Shown here: piece after piece, positions 17,242 through 25,188 of the stretch
How the letters are laid out: the number at the start of each line of letters is the position of its first letter
How positions within the stretch are numbered: position 1 is the first letter of the stretch
Assembly (NCBI GenBank): GCA_964632395.1
Contig: CAZWES010000003.1
Location: 4,049-68,048 of the forward strand
Direction: 5' to 3'
DNA length: 64,000 nt
Source: CAZWES01 sp964632395
Lineage (GTDB): Bacteria; Patescibacteriota; Gracilibacteria; Peribacterales; Peribacteraceae
Position numbers and translations under genes: made by a program
Notes under the pieces: model-generated
The model's database searches: none
What the model saw: the letters and a program-made list of their open reading frames with translations, nothing else
What the model was told of the DNA's origin: nothing

Positions 17242-17796
17242 TCACCCAAACCTCACATTCTTAAGCACATCCACAAGTGCCTCCCGCAATTCTTCGTTTT
17301 CCCCTGCAAACAACACGCCTGTGAAGCCGTAAGCAACACTTCCGTAGATGGTCACAAATTGGTAGTAGCGCATAGTTTCTGCATCTTCCCCCGGTGTGGC
17401 ATCAAAAATATGCAGAAGAGTTTCTTCGCCGTTTATTGTGGTGGGTTCGGTTGAAACCGGTGAATAATTTGGTGCGCTTGCACGGGAAATCTCCACGGCT
17501 TGCCTTGCAAATGCCATCTTGTCGCGCACGGGCTGTTGCAGAGGATCTTTTTTGATATGCATCTGCATTACCACTCCCAGCACTCCATCATCCTGAATGT
17601 TTACAACAAAATTCCCCTGCTCGCCGAATTGCTGTGTGGATGCTACCCAGCCATCCGGAAGACACAACGAGAAGCGCTCAACTTCGGTTCGCTCCACAGC
17701 GCAATTGCGTGCAAGGTCGTCATCTGGCTCTCCACCGCAGGCTGTAAGGGTTAGAAGGCCTGCAGCGATCATTATGGGGATCAGGAGTTTCTGCAT
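17242..17796 (-). CDS. Lipoprotein of unknown function
   Basis: The protein is 184 aa. The signal sequence ends in a lipobox (LTLTAC, Cys at residue 20), followed by an acidic linker. The mature part (RFSLCLPDGW...) has the look of a PsbP/DUF1795-type alpha/beta fold, but that is only an impression. A -10 hexamer TACACT (minus strand, 17805-17810) ends 8 nt before the ATG. Expected location: outer face of the cytoplasmic membrane. Confidence 0.75.
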   Translation of the reverse strand: MQKLLIPIMIAAGLLTLTACGGEPDDDLARNCAVERTEVERFSLCLPDGWVASTQQFGEQGNFVVNIQDDGVLGVVMQMHIKKDPLQQPVRDKMAFARQAVEISRASAPNYSPVSTEPTTINGEETLLHIFDATPGEDAETMRYYQFVTIYGSVAYGFTGVLFAGENEELREALVDVLKNVRFG

Positions 17797-17886
17797 GGGG
17801 TTTGAGTGTAGGGGAGAAAGGTGTGATTCCCAAGTGGAAAAGTTGGGATTGCGTGGTGTTGTTGTGGGGAGTACAGTGGCACTCCC

Positions 17887-18216
17887 ATGGCAGATTCAGA
17901 TGCTCAAAGCAACGGCAATGGTAATGGAAACGGAAATGGTGACAGCAAGCGTGTATATGATGAGATGACGAGATACGAAGTCGTAGATCTTCTTATTAGA
18001 GAGATTAGCAGGGTGGTTGATGGAGCCAAGGAGGAATTGAGAGAGGATTTGGGTGGAAGGATTGATAATGTAGAGAATAGTCTTGGGAATAGAATGGACA
18101 AGTTGGAGACCGAAATGGGTAGCTTGCATATGGCAGTGCATCAAAACCAGATCACATTCATGAAAAATCATGAGGATTTGGATAAAAGGGTGGAGGTGCT
18201 GGAAGGCAAGGCCTAA
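17887..18216 (+). CDS. Small coiled-coil protein
   Basis: The protein is 109 aa. An N-terminal low-complexity Asn-Gly run (NGNGNGNGNG) is followed by a helical, heptad-rich region (residues about 45-105, RIDNVENSLGNRMDKLETEMG). The end NHEDLDKRVEVLEGK resembles the end of another coiled-coil protein in this window (53043-53423, NHEGRIEALEKGK). Function unknown; possibly a structural or DNA-associated filament protein. Confidence 0.65.
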   Translation: MADSDAQSNGNGNGNGNGDSKRVYDEMTRYEVVDLLIREISRVVDGAKEELREDLGGRIDNVENSLGNRMDKLETEMGSLHMAVHQNQITFMKNHEDLDKRVEVLEGKA

Positions 18217-18246
18217 CAGGCTTAGAATGTATCCAGTTTGCTCCTT

Positions 18247-18336
18247 GCCGCCATGGTGGAATTGGTAGACACGAGGGACTTAAAATCCCTTGCTCAAATT
18301 ATGAGCGTGCTGGTTCGAGTCCAGCTGGCGGCACCA
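18247..18336 (+). tRNA. tRNA-Leu (anticodon TAA)
   Basis: A class II tRNA with a long variable arm (TGCTCAAATTATGAGC). Anticodon loop CTTAAAA (TAA), acceptor GCCGCCA/TGGCGGC, discriminator A and encoded CCA. Its 3' terminus GCACCA is the integration site of the island to the right. Confidence 0.95.
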
Positions 18337-19770
18337 AGTTGGAAAACTCGCGCGATTTTGCAAAACCCGCCACCCGCGCGCGGCTCGCAGCCGCAGCGCA
18401 CCGCCCTTCAGCAGCGCGTTCGATCCGATCATTTTTACGAATGCTGCACACCCCCGCCAATCTTCCTCCGAAAGTAGTTTTTTCGCCTCCCTGCTGCGGA
18501 TAATCATTTCGCGGAGCGGTTCGAGCCGAGCGGAGGGGTTGTGTTCAACGTCTGCGATTTCCTGCTCGATCTTGACCTTGCGGGAGATGAGAGAATTCTT
18601 CTTGGCGATGTATTCCTGGGTATCCAGGGCACCTTCCAACCGTAGATCGAGCAAATCACTGAGTTTTTTGTCGAGATCGTCTTTCTTCTCCCGCAGACGT
18701 TGAACCGCTGCCTGATGACCTTTTTGATCTTCTACTTTCTCTTCATCGAGTTTGTGGAGCATGTTGTCAGCCCAATCATCTGGCAGCGAGACCTGTTCGA
18801 CAATCTCTTTCACTTGGTTGAGGAGTTTTTCTTCGCGCAGATAGTGCTTTTCGGAGCATTGGCCTTTCTTCTTGGTACACCTGTAGTAGTGATGTCCTCT
18901 CTGCATTTCAGCAGTGATTGAACAACCACAGGATGAACAAGTCATAAGACCGGAGAAGATAAATTCGTGTTTTCTTCTGGTGTGCTTTTTCCCTCGTCTG
19001 TTCATTACGTCTTGCACTTGGTCGAACAGGTCTTTTCCAACAATCGGCTCGAAGGAGCCGGGGTGAAGCTCGCCCCAGACTTTCATGAGCCCGCAGTAGA
19101 TGGAATTCTGGAGTACCCATTGCACACAGGAGATCGAGAGAACATGTCCTTTGCGAGTGCGGAGGCCAATGTCTTTAAGTGTGGTTCTGAGTGCAGGGAG
19201 GGTGTAATCGCCGGTTGCATACAGCTCAAAGGCTTTGCGAATGAGTGGCGCTGTTTCTGGATCTGGCTCGATGTTTCGTGTCTCTCTGTTGTTTCGGTAT
19301 CCGATTGGAGCAGGCCACGTCCATTCGCCTCTGCGTATTTTCTCGCGCTGTCCGCGCTTCACATTTTCGGAAAGATGGTCCACAAAGTATTTGCCTTGTC
19401 CGAAAGCAATCGCAAGCATAAATTTGCCCTGTGGATTATTCTCGAACGTGAGCGTAGGGAAATACAGGCCTTTGAGCTTTCCTGTATCGAGCAGGTGAAT
19501 GATCTGTCCTCCATCAATCGAATTGCGTGCAAGACGATCTGGATGCCATGCCAGAATCCCTTCCGCTTCACCCCTTCCCACCGTGTGCAGCATTCGTGCG
19601 AACTCGGTTCGCCCCGGACTCTTTGCAGTTTTTGCTTCCTGAAAGGAAGCCACGATTTCGAGTTGCTCCCGCGCAGCATATTCTCGTAGTTCTGTTATTT
19701 GTGCAGGCATGGAAAGTGCCTGTTTCTCATCACCTTCCGTAGACTTGCGAACGTACAGTGCGACTTTCAT
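18280..19770 (-). CDS. Large serine recombinase
   Basis: The protein is 496 aa. It has a resolvase catalytic domain with the nucleophile in YVRKST (Ser10) and conserved DRLARN, a recombinase domain (residues about 150-260), a zinc ribbon (CSSCGC...CTKKKGQC, about 285-315) and a coiled-coil region. The last residues (WCRQLDSNQHAHNLSKGF) are read from the antisense of tRNA-Leu; the stop codon falls in the tRNA anticodon region. In the attP-like junction the frame would instead end TWCSLLKKARTDLGC. A TAAACT hexamer (19777-19782) lies 6 nt before the start. It is the likely integrase of the island. Confidence 0.92.
   Translation of the reverse strand: MKVALYVRKSTEGDEKQALSMPAQITELREYAAREQLEIVASFQEAKTAKSPGRTEFARMLHTVGRGEAEGILAWHPDRLARNSIDGGQIIHLLDTGKLKGLYFPTLTFENNPQGKFMLAIAFGQGKYFVDHLSENVKRGQREKIRRGEWTWPAPIGYRNNRETRNIEPDPETAPLIRKAFELYATGDYTLPALRTTLKDIGLRTRKGHVLSISCVQWVLQNSIYCGLMKVWGELHPGSFEPIVGKDLFDQVQDVMNRRGKKHTRRKHEFIFSGLMTCSSCGCSITAEMQRGHHYYRCTKKKGQCSEKHYLREEKLLNQVKEIVEQVSLPDDWADNMLHKLDEEKVEDQKGHQAAVQRLREKKDDLDKKLSDLLDLRLEGALDTQEYIAKKNSLISRKVKIEQEIADVEHNPSARLEPLREMIIRSREAKKLLSEEDWRGCAAFVKMIGSNALLKGGALRLRAARGWRVLQNRASFPTWCRQLDSNQHAHNLSKGF
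18331..18403. repeat. attL arm: 73-bp repeat (Y) beginning at the tRNA-Leu 3' end
   Basis: The first 6 bases (GCACCA) are the tRNA end. The full 73 bp are an exact inverse copy of 19831-19903. The sequence also encodes the C-terminal residues of the recombinase on the minus strand. Confidence 0.85.
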
Positions 19771-19801
19771 ATGCGGAGTTTAGCACTCTGATAACAAGGT
19801 T

Positions 19802-20077
19802 GCGAAAATTTTGGCGTGGCGAGTGAAGAGCGGTGCGCTGCGGCTGCGAGCCGCGCGCGGGTGGCGGGTTTTGCAAAATCGCGCGAGTTTTCCAACTTGG
19901 TGCAGCTTGCTGAAAAAAGCTCGAACGGATTTGGGTTGCTAACGGGCGGGCGGGGCTGATTTTCTGGGGCGCGCCAGCCCCGCCTGCGCCGCCGATTCGT
20001 TTCGGAAAAACTGCAAAGAGTCCGGGAAAAATGATCGGATCGAACGCGCTGCGGACTCGCCACGCCAAAATTTTCGC
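19802..20077. repeat. 276-bp unit with 23-bp inverted termini around an attP-like junction
   Basis: GCGAAAATTTTGGCGTGGCG plus AGT (19802-19824) is an exact inverse copy of 20055-20077. Inside are inverted Y (19831-19903), the GCACCA core and inverted X (19898-20005). Then come two recombinase-gene scraps: 20006-20026 matches 19613-19633 and 20027-20051 matches 18412-18436 (each exact, by eye). Confidence 0.75.
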
Positions 20078-20123
20078 GAAGAAGATGATTGACCACACAA
20101 CATAAACAATACACTGTATATGC

Positions 20124-21881
20124 ATGCCGACTTACGCTGTAAACAACCCTCAGACTTACGATCTGATGGAACTTCAAGGCAAAGCAGAGACACCTATGGT
20201 TGTCATTGAATACCTTTCGGGGAAAAGTTCGGAAGTCCTATCGAATGAAGTATATGCGTCAAGAGAAAAAGTTCTTAGCCTCTTAGATTTTGATGTGAGA
20301 AAAAGAAAAATGAGTATGGTAGAAACTTTTGGCATCGAGTCTTACGCACAACAATATGTTGCCAACCAAATAGTTGCACAAGATGAAAACGCAGCAGTTG
20401 TATTAACGGATGGAAGACGAAGGACTTTATCACAAGTTGATTGTGATGCTGTTTTTACTACAACCATGAGTTCAAATTTTCCTACTGCGGTCGCCGAGAG
20501 CATTATTCTAAACAGGGCAAAAATACCTGTAATACTTGGTGGTATACACGTTTCAACAAGCCCAAATGATGTTGATAACTATGTGAGGCAGCATGTTCCG
20601 CACCCCGATCTTGTATCTCATGTGGTTGGTGCTGGCGATTCAAGAGTCATAAAACAAATACTACAAGACCTGCAGAGGAATGAATTACAGCATGAATATA
20701 CTGGAAATGTATCAACGGAAGATGGTGTTTGGGGCAATTCCAGGATTGAACAAATGGAACGAATGAAGATGGATTTGTTGACCAGAATTCCGATATTCGG
20801 TAAGCGTGTTAGAGACAAGATGTCAATTTGCCCTGTTTCGCCCTTTGTAGGATGTCCTTATTCTTGCGACTTTTGTTCAATCGGCGGATTGGACAAAGAT
20901 AGAAGACGACAACAAGCAAGAGACCCTGATGATTTTGTTGCAGAATTGCAGTGGTTACAACAACGAGGAGAACGCTTTTTCTTTTTCTTACCTGACAACT
21001 TGTTGCTTGGAGGCAAAAAGCTGGATGAGATGCTCGACAAAATCATTGACAGTAACCTGAATATCAATTTCTTTGCACAAATATCAATAGAAGTGGCTGA
21101 CAAGCCAGAACTTCTTGAAAAAATGCGCAGGGTGGGAGCAACTCACTTCTTCATTGGATTCGAGTCTCTCAATTTAGAGAACCTTAGACATGTTGGTAAA
21201 AATTGCGTTGGCGCAATTGAGCGAAGCGGGGGAAATGTAAGAGAATACTATTTGGAAAAGATTAGGAAAATCCAAGATCATGGAATTTCGATACATGGAG
21301 CTTTTATCGTCGGTCTTCCGCATGACTTTTTTAATGGATTCGATGACCATACTGGAATTGAAATCGCAGAATTTTGTGCAAAGAACCACATAGGGCTTCA
21401 ATGTACGGCATTAACTGATCTACCGGGCTCTCGGCAGTTCGCAAGGAGCATTGAAGAAGGAACCCATCTTTTTGGAAAGCCTGGTTCAATGGATTATTTA
21501 ACAGGACTATGTCTAACAGACCTCACGGAATCCAACAGAGTTCCACCTGAGTCTCTACACAATAGCCCCTTGGTTGTTACGTACATTGGTTATGATGCTA
21601 TCAAAAGAGTTGGTAGTACCAAAAATGCACTTAGGTCCGCTACTTACATGGCTGCGAAGGCGCTTCAGCATCCGATCGGTTCAAATTCAAGAAGCAGAAT
21701 GGATAGGTTATTGATTGACCCCGCTCTTGCGTTCGGCTCCCAATTAGTTGTAAGCCAATTCAAAGACCATGGAGATGGTATTGTTTATTCAAGTAATGGG
21801 AGAAAAGGGGCATTCCAGAGATTATATGAAAGTGAGATAAACCCAGAAGTAAGACAGATGTTTGCAAATGTAGCAACATGA
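20124..21881 (+). CDS. Radical SAM protein with B12-binding-like N-terminal domain
   Basis: The protein is 585 aa. The N-terminal 200 residues include a Rossmann-like segment (DAVFTTTMSSNFPTAVAES, VILGGIHVS) as in cobalamin-binding radical SAM enzymes. The 4Fe-4S motif is FVGCPYSCDFCSIGG (C-x3-C-x2-C, about residue 250), with a following TIM-barrel-type region (HFFIGFESLN). Its base composition is more AT-rich than its neighbours, in line with being cargo. A TACACT hexamer (20110-20115) lies 8 nt before the ATG. The substrate is unknown; methylation or thiomethylation chemistry is possible. Confidence 0.88.
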   Translation: MPTYAVNNPQTYDLMELQGKAETPMVVIEYLSGKSSEVLSNEVYASREKVLSLLDFDVRKRKMSMVETFGIESYAQQYVANQIVAQDENAAVVLTDGRRRTLSQVDCDAVFTTTMSSNFPTAVAESIILNRAKIPVILGGIHVSTSPNDVDNYVRQHVPHPDLVSHVVGAGDSRVIKQILQDLQRNELQHEYTGNVSTEDGVWGNSRIEQMERMKMDLLTRIPIFGKRVRDKMSICPVSPFVGCPYSCDFCSIGGLDKDRRRQQARDPDDFVAELQWLQQRGERFFFFLPDNLLLGGKKLDEMLDKIIDSNLNINFFAQISIEVADKPELLEKMRRVGATHFFIGFESLNLENLRHVGKNCVGAIERSGGNVREYYLEKIRKIQDHGISIHGAFIVGLPHDFFNGFDDHTGIEIAEFCAKNHIGLQCTALTDLPGSRQFARSIEEGTHLFGKPGSMDYLTGLCLTDLTESNRVPPESLHNSPLVVTYIGYDAIKRVGSTKNALRSATYMAAKALQHPIGSNSRSRMDRLLIDPALAFGSQLVVSQFKDHGDGIVYSSNGRKGAFQRLYESEINPEVRQMFANVAT

Positions 21882-21912
21882 ATATGCCGCGCGGGAGCAA
21901 CTCGAAATCGTG
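21881..21912 (+). pseudogene. Recombinase gene fragment next to attR
   Basis: 32 bases match recombinase codons for EYAAREQLEIV (19651-19682 on the minus strand) with one mismatch. The fragment joins directly to repeat X, showing that a second recombinase copy was once present or was cut up during rearrangement. Confidence 0.7.
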
Positions 21913-22020
21913 CCGAAACGAATCGGCGGCGCAGGCGGGGCTGGCGCGCCCCAGAAAATCAGCCCCGCCCGCCCGTTAGCAACCCAAATCCGTTCGAGCT
22001 TTTTTCAGCAAGCTGCACCA
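21913..22020. repeat. attR arm: 108-bp repeat (X)
   Basis: An exact inverse copy of 19898-20005, ending in the GCACCA core. Two internal dyads are GCGGGGCTGGCGCGCCCC and the GC-rich GGGGCTGATTTTC / GAAAATCAGCCCC pair formed with the inverted copy. Confidence 0.85.
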
Positions 22021-22042
22021 TTCGTGATACAATCTCGTGACG

Positions 22043-22576
22043 ATGAAGAGGGCAATATTTTGTTTAATCCTTTTTGGCATTCTATTTCCTCTGCACCTTG
22101 GGGCATCAGGTTGTATCGATCAAAAAGAAAAAATCTCCCATCTCCTCACCGAAGGCATATCCCGCATGCGCCTCCGCGCAGAACAAGTTGCATCATCCAA
22201 TCTTTCTCCCGAAGAAAAGCAGGAATTCAAAACGGAAATGGAGTGGGTTTCTGCGTGGACTCGCGACATCATTGGGCGATTGACTCCAGAGATGGAGGAA
22301 AAGGAGGAGGGGATTCAGTGTGAAGAAATTGATGAGCTCATTCCAAATATTCGAGCGCAGTGGAAGCCGCTTGTGCTGCTCTCACGAAAACTTTTTGTAC
22401 AAAACATTCTCAAGAATTCTGCACCCGAAGATTATGAGGAAATCAGTGATGTATTCGAGGGTGCAGAGAATGTGACAGAGCTCACAAAATCGCGTGTGAT
22501 GATCCGCAGGGCAATATTTCGTCTGCGTAACGCGATGCGGGAGGCGAAGAAAACTGTTATCATGCAAGAGTCATGA
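22043..22576 (+). CDS. Secreted hypothetical protein
   Basis: The protein is 177 aa with a signal peptide (MKRAIFCLILFGILFPLHLGASG). The mature part is helical and charged; no family recognised. The start at 22043 is supported by a -10 TACAAT (22028-22033), 9 nt upstream. That promoter lies just outside the island and would be directly next to tRNA-Leu in the empty chromosome. The stop overlaps the start of the next gene by 4 nt, so the two are probably co-transcribed; this may be an accessory of the redox protein. Confidence 0.65.
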   Translation: MKRAIFCLILFGILFPLHLGASGCIDQKEKISHLLTEGISRMRLRAEQVASSNLSPEEKQEFKTEMEWVSAWTRDIIGRLTPEMEEKEEGIQCEEIDELIPNIRAQWKPLVLLSRKLFVQNILKNSAPEDYEEISDVFEGAENVTELTKSRVMIRRAIFRLRNAMREAKKTVIMQES

Positions 22577-24189
22577 AGCGATTTGTTATCGCAATCTTGT
22601 TTTCGGCTGTTTTCTTTCTGCCTGCGTTTGCAGAGGAGAACGCAGGTCCACGTGCTGAATTTGTTCAGGAAGAGGCAGTTATCCACGCATTCATCACAGA
22701 AACATGCCCGCACTGCAAGGATTTCAAGGAATTTATGGAGGGATGGGAAGGTGCTCCTTCTGTCACGTTCTACGAGGTTGCCGATCGAAAGTCCTACGAA
22801 ATTTTCCAAAAGGTTCAGGACAGGGTTTCCACTCTTACAGGTGGAGTGCCAACCATCGTCATCAATGGTGAAGTCATTCAGGGGTTCAGAGACAAGACGG
22901 GGGAATTAATTAAGTCAATTTACGAAGAGTGCGGTGCTAGTTCGGATGGGTGCATGTCTTTCGAAGAGTTCATAAATCCTGTGCTGATAGATCACGGTGA
23001 TGGGTTGGATCCGATTGAACCTCCTCCGGATGAAGAAAATATCATCCACGCATTTGTTGTGGATTCGTGTCCATTCTGCAGGAGGTTCAAAGATTTCATC
23101 GGGAATTGGGAAGAGAGTCCTGGTATTGCCTATTACAACGTTGATGATATTGCGTCATCAGCGCTTTTTGAGAAAGTTAAGGAGAGGATGCCGGCACTCG
23201 TGGACGGTGTGCCAACAATCATCATAAACGGAGAGGTTTTCCAGGGGTATGAATCCGATGGAACGACAGGAGAGGACATCAAGAAAATGATTGGAAAGTG
23301 TAGAGAGAGTGAGGAGGGGTGCATCACGTTCGAGGCATTTCTTGAAGGTCGGGGCGCCGAAGAGCCATTTCTTTTTGTTCCGCCAAATTGCATAGAAAAT
23401 CCAACAACTCAGTGCGAGCTTCCGGATGATGAAGACGAGCGCTTCGTCTTCAATCTTTGGTTTTTCGGCGAGACAGATTTGCGCACACTTTCACTTCCAG
23501 TATTAAGCCTCATCCTTGGTGGGCTTGATGGATTCAATCCATGTGCAATGTGGGTGCTCATTACATTACTTGCGTTACTGATAAACACACGCTCGTGGCC
23601 AAAGATTCTCACAATTGGAGGAATATTCCTCTTCATCTCGGGACTGATGTACTACCTCTTTATGGCAGCGTGGCTGAATGCATTTTTACTGATCGGATTC
23701 AATCAGTGGGTGCAGAAGATTATTGGACTGGTTGCGATCAGTGGAGGTGTGTTTTATCTGTATGAGGCATTCGGAAAGAATCCAAATGAATGCAAAGTCA
23801 CAAACTTAGGCGCACGGCAGAGGGTGATTGAGCGCATGAAGAAAGTTATTTCACTCTCATCATGGCCATTGATGATTATTGGTGTGACAGTACTTGCGTT
23901 CTCTGTGAATCTGATTGAGCTTGTTTGCACTGCAGGTCTGCCTGCAATCTTCACTGCAATTCTTGCGCAGAATGATCTGAGTACAGCCGCACATTACTGG
24001 TACTTGCTCCTATACATTCTTGCGTACATGTTTGATGACTTGGTTATATACATAATTGCAATTGCAACTCTGCATGCCTCCGGATTTACAACAAAATACC
24101 GCCGCTTCACGCTCATCTTCGGAGGGGTACTTATGGGAACTTTGGGTGTTCTACTCATTTTCTATCCGGAAGCGTTGATGTTTGGGTGA
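22573..24189 (+). CDS. Two-thioredoxin / DsbD(CcdA)-like fusion protein
   Basis: The protein is 538 aa. After a signal peptide (to about residue 20) come two glutaredoxin/thioredoxin-like domains with CPHC (residue about 45) and CPFC (about 165), each with a cis-Pro loop GVPTI. A membrane domain of six or more helices follows from about residue 300 and carries Cys in DGFNPCAMWVL and ELVCTAGLP, the DsbD/CcdA redox pair. It most likely passes electrons from the cytoplasm to extracytoplasmic disulfides. Such a Trx-Trx-CcdA order in one chain is unusual. A TATCAT hexamer lies 9 nt before the start. Confidence 0.88.
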   Translation: MKRFVIAILFSAVFFLPAFAEENAGPRAEFVQEEAVIHAFITETCPHCKDFKEFMEGWEGAPSVTFYEVADRKSYEIFQKVQDRVSTLTGGVPTIVINGEVIQGFRDKTGELIKSIYEECGASSDGCMSFEEFINPVLIDHGDGLDPIEPPPDEENIIHAFVVDSCPFCRRFKDFIGNWEESPGIAYYNVDDIASSALFEKVKERMPALVDGVPTIIINGEVFQGYESDGTTGEDIKKMIGKCRESEEGCITFEAFLEGRGAEEPFLFVPPNCIENPTTQCELPDDEDERFVFNLWFFGETDLRTLSLPVLSLILGGLDGFNPCAMWVLITLLALLINTRSWPKILTIGGIFLFISGLMYYLFMAAWLNAFLLIGFNQWVQKIIGLVAISGGVFYLYEAFGKNPNECKVTNLGARQRVIERMKKVISLSSWPLMIIGVTVLAFSVNLIELVCTAGLPAIFTAILAQNDLSTAAHYWYLLLYILAYMFDDLVIYIIAIATLHASGFTTKYRRFTLIFGGVLMGTLGVLLIFYPEALMFG

Positions 24190-24210
24190 GTGGTGATACT
24201 GACATATCTG

Positions 24211-24744
24211 TCATTCTCTGCTGTCTAATCTTTGGATAACTTCACGGATATGTCGGCGTGCCTTTAGGCATGCCTCGCAGAATCGTGCCAATATCTCATT
24301 GTAGGTGTCATATACCCTCATTCCTAAAGTATTGTTTGTGAAATTGAATAATAATTCTTCAGCAATTTTAGTATCTCCCTCGTCGGCGCACTCGCAATCT
24401 TGTTCCAGCCACTCATCGAAAATTTCAGCATATTCACCACTAAACCATTGAAAGAATTCCATGTCGTAGTCTGCGCCGAGATCGCTCAATGCCCTGGCAC
24501 CGTGATAATCCCTTAACCTTTCAATATCTTCTGTTGTAATCGCCGGTTCCGATTCCAAACGCAGTTCTAAATCTCTTCTAACCTGCGCGATTGATACTCC
24601 AAGAACAGAATCTTGTAACGTCCCCGAACCAGAGTTGCATCTTTGATAACCTCTCAGATATGTATCGATTACTCTTGAGGCATCATCACCGCTACTAAGT
24701 TCGATATCTGATTCTGCAAACTGCAAGAATTCTTGGTAGTCCAT
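24211..24744 (-). CDS. Hypothetical acidic protein
   Basis: The protein is 177 aa from the ATG at 24744 (MDYQEFLQFAESD). It is acidic and mostly helical, with a cluster of Cys (EQDCECADEG, ARFCEACLKARRH). No family recognised. The frame is open upstream to 24807, where the first 20 residues look non-coding. It lies alone between the redox fusion and an orphan antitoxin gene. Confidence 0.5.
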   Translation of the reverse strand: MDYQEFLQFAESDIELSSGDDASRVIDTYLRGYQRCNSGSGTLQDSVLGVSIAQVRRDLELRLESEPAITTEDIERLRDYHGARALSDLGADYDMEFFQWFSGEYAEIFDEWLEQDCECADEGDTKIAEELLFNFTNNTLGMRVYDTYNEILARFCEACLKARRHIREVIQRLDSRE

Positions 24745-24866
24745 GATCATTTGTTGATAGGAAATTAGGACGAGGAATCTATCACACCAATTGTTGTAAC
24801 GAAACAATATCGTGCTTTTAATGGGAATTCAGGATTTGTTGACGATGAATGAGTGTGCAAATAACA

Positions 24867-24895
24867 TTGCACGCCTATTGCTTTTGTATTACAAT
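24867..24895 (+). promoter_or_regulatory. Promoter of the RelB/DinJ-like gene
   Basis: TTGCAC (24867-24872), exactly 17 nt, TACAAT (24890-24895). It predicts a leader of about 24 nt, longer than for most genes here. Confidence 0.65.
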
Positions 24896-24925
24896 AGCAA
24901 TGAATTATCATTATTTCTGACTGCG

Positions 24926-25126
24926 ATGGCAACAATACAGGTCCGAGTGTCCGATGAGGATAAAAAGGCAGCTGAACAGCTATTTAGATCATTGGGTCTG
25001 GATCTTACTACTGCTATCCGTGTTTTCATCAAGCAATCGATTCTTACTGGAGGGTTACCATTCGATGTGAGCCAACATCCAACTTCATGTGAGTCTGGCA
25101 GTGAGACAGCTGGTGAAGGCAATTAG
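24926..25126 (+). CDS. RelB/DinJ family antitoxin-like protein
   Basis: The protein is 66 aa. MATIQVRVSDEDKKAAEQLFRSLGLDLTTAIRVFIKQSILTGGLPFDV is a complete ribbon-helix-helix DinJ/RelB-type domain. The frame extends to 24812, but the promoter at 24867-24895 and the domain boundary fix the ATG at 24926. No RelE/YafQ toxin is adjacent (secF follows), so it may be an orphan antitoxin or a stand-alone regulator. Confidence 0.8.
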   Translation: MATIQVRVSDEDKKAAEQLFRSLGLDLTTAIRVFIKQSILTGGLPFDVSQHPTSCESGSETAGEGN

Positions 25127-25188
25127 ATTGGCAATTTCCCTACATTCTTCGTTCACACAAGCCTCTTTCGCGTGTATCCTCTCCCGCG

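Larger units (their letters stand above)
18337..22020. mobile_element. Serine-recombinase island integrated at tRNA-Leu(TAA)
   Basis: The island is 3.7 kb. Left junction: tRNA-Leu 3' end GCACCA followed by repeat Y. Right junction: repeat X ending in GCACCA (22015-22020) followed directly by the promoter of the next chromosomal gene. Joining the outer flanks gives an uninterrupted tRNA end plus TTCGTGATACAAT, the expected empty site. Cargo: a large serine recombinase (minus) and a radical SAM gene (plus). An intact X-GCACCA-Y junction (attP-like) lies inverted inside the island at 19831-20005. Confidence 0.8.

Noticed and set aside
18250..18477. Small plus-strand frame covering tRNA-Leu and the att repeat
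   Set aside because: It reads through a tRNA gene and repeat and has no protein-like features.
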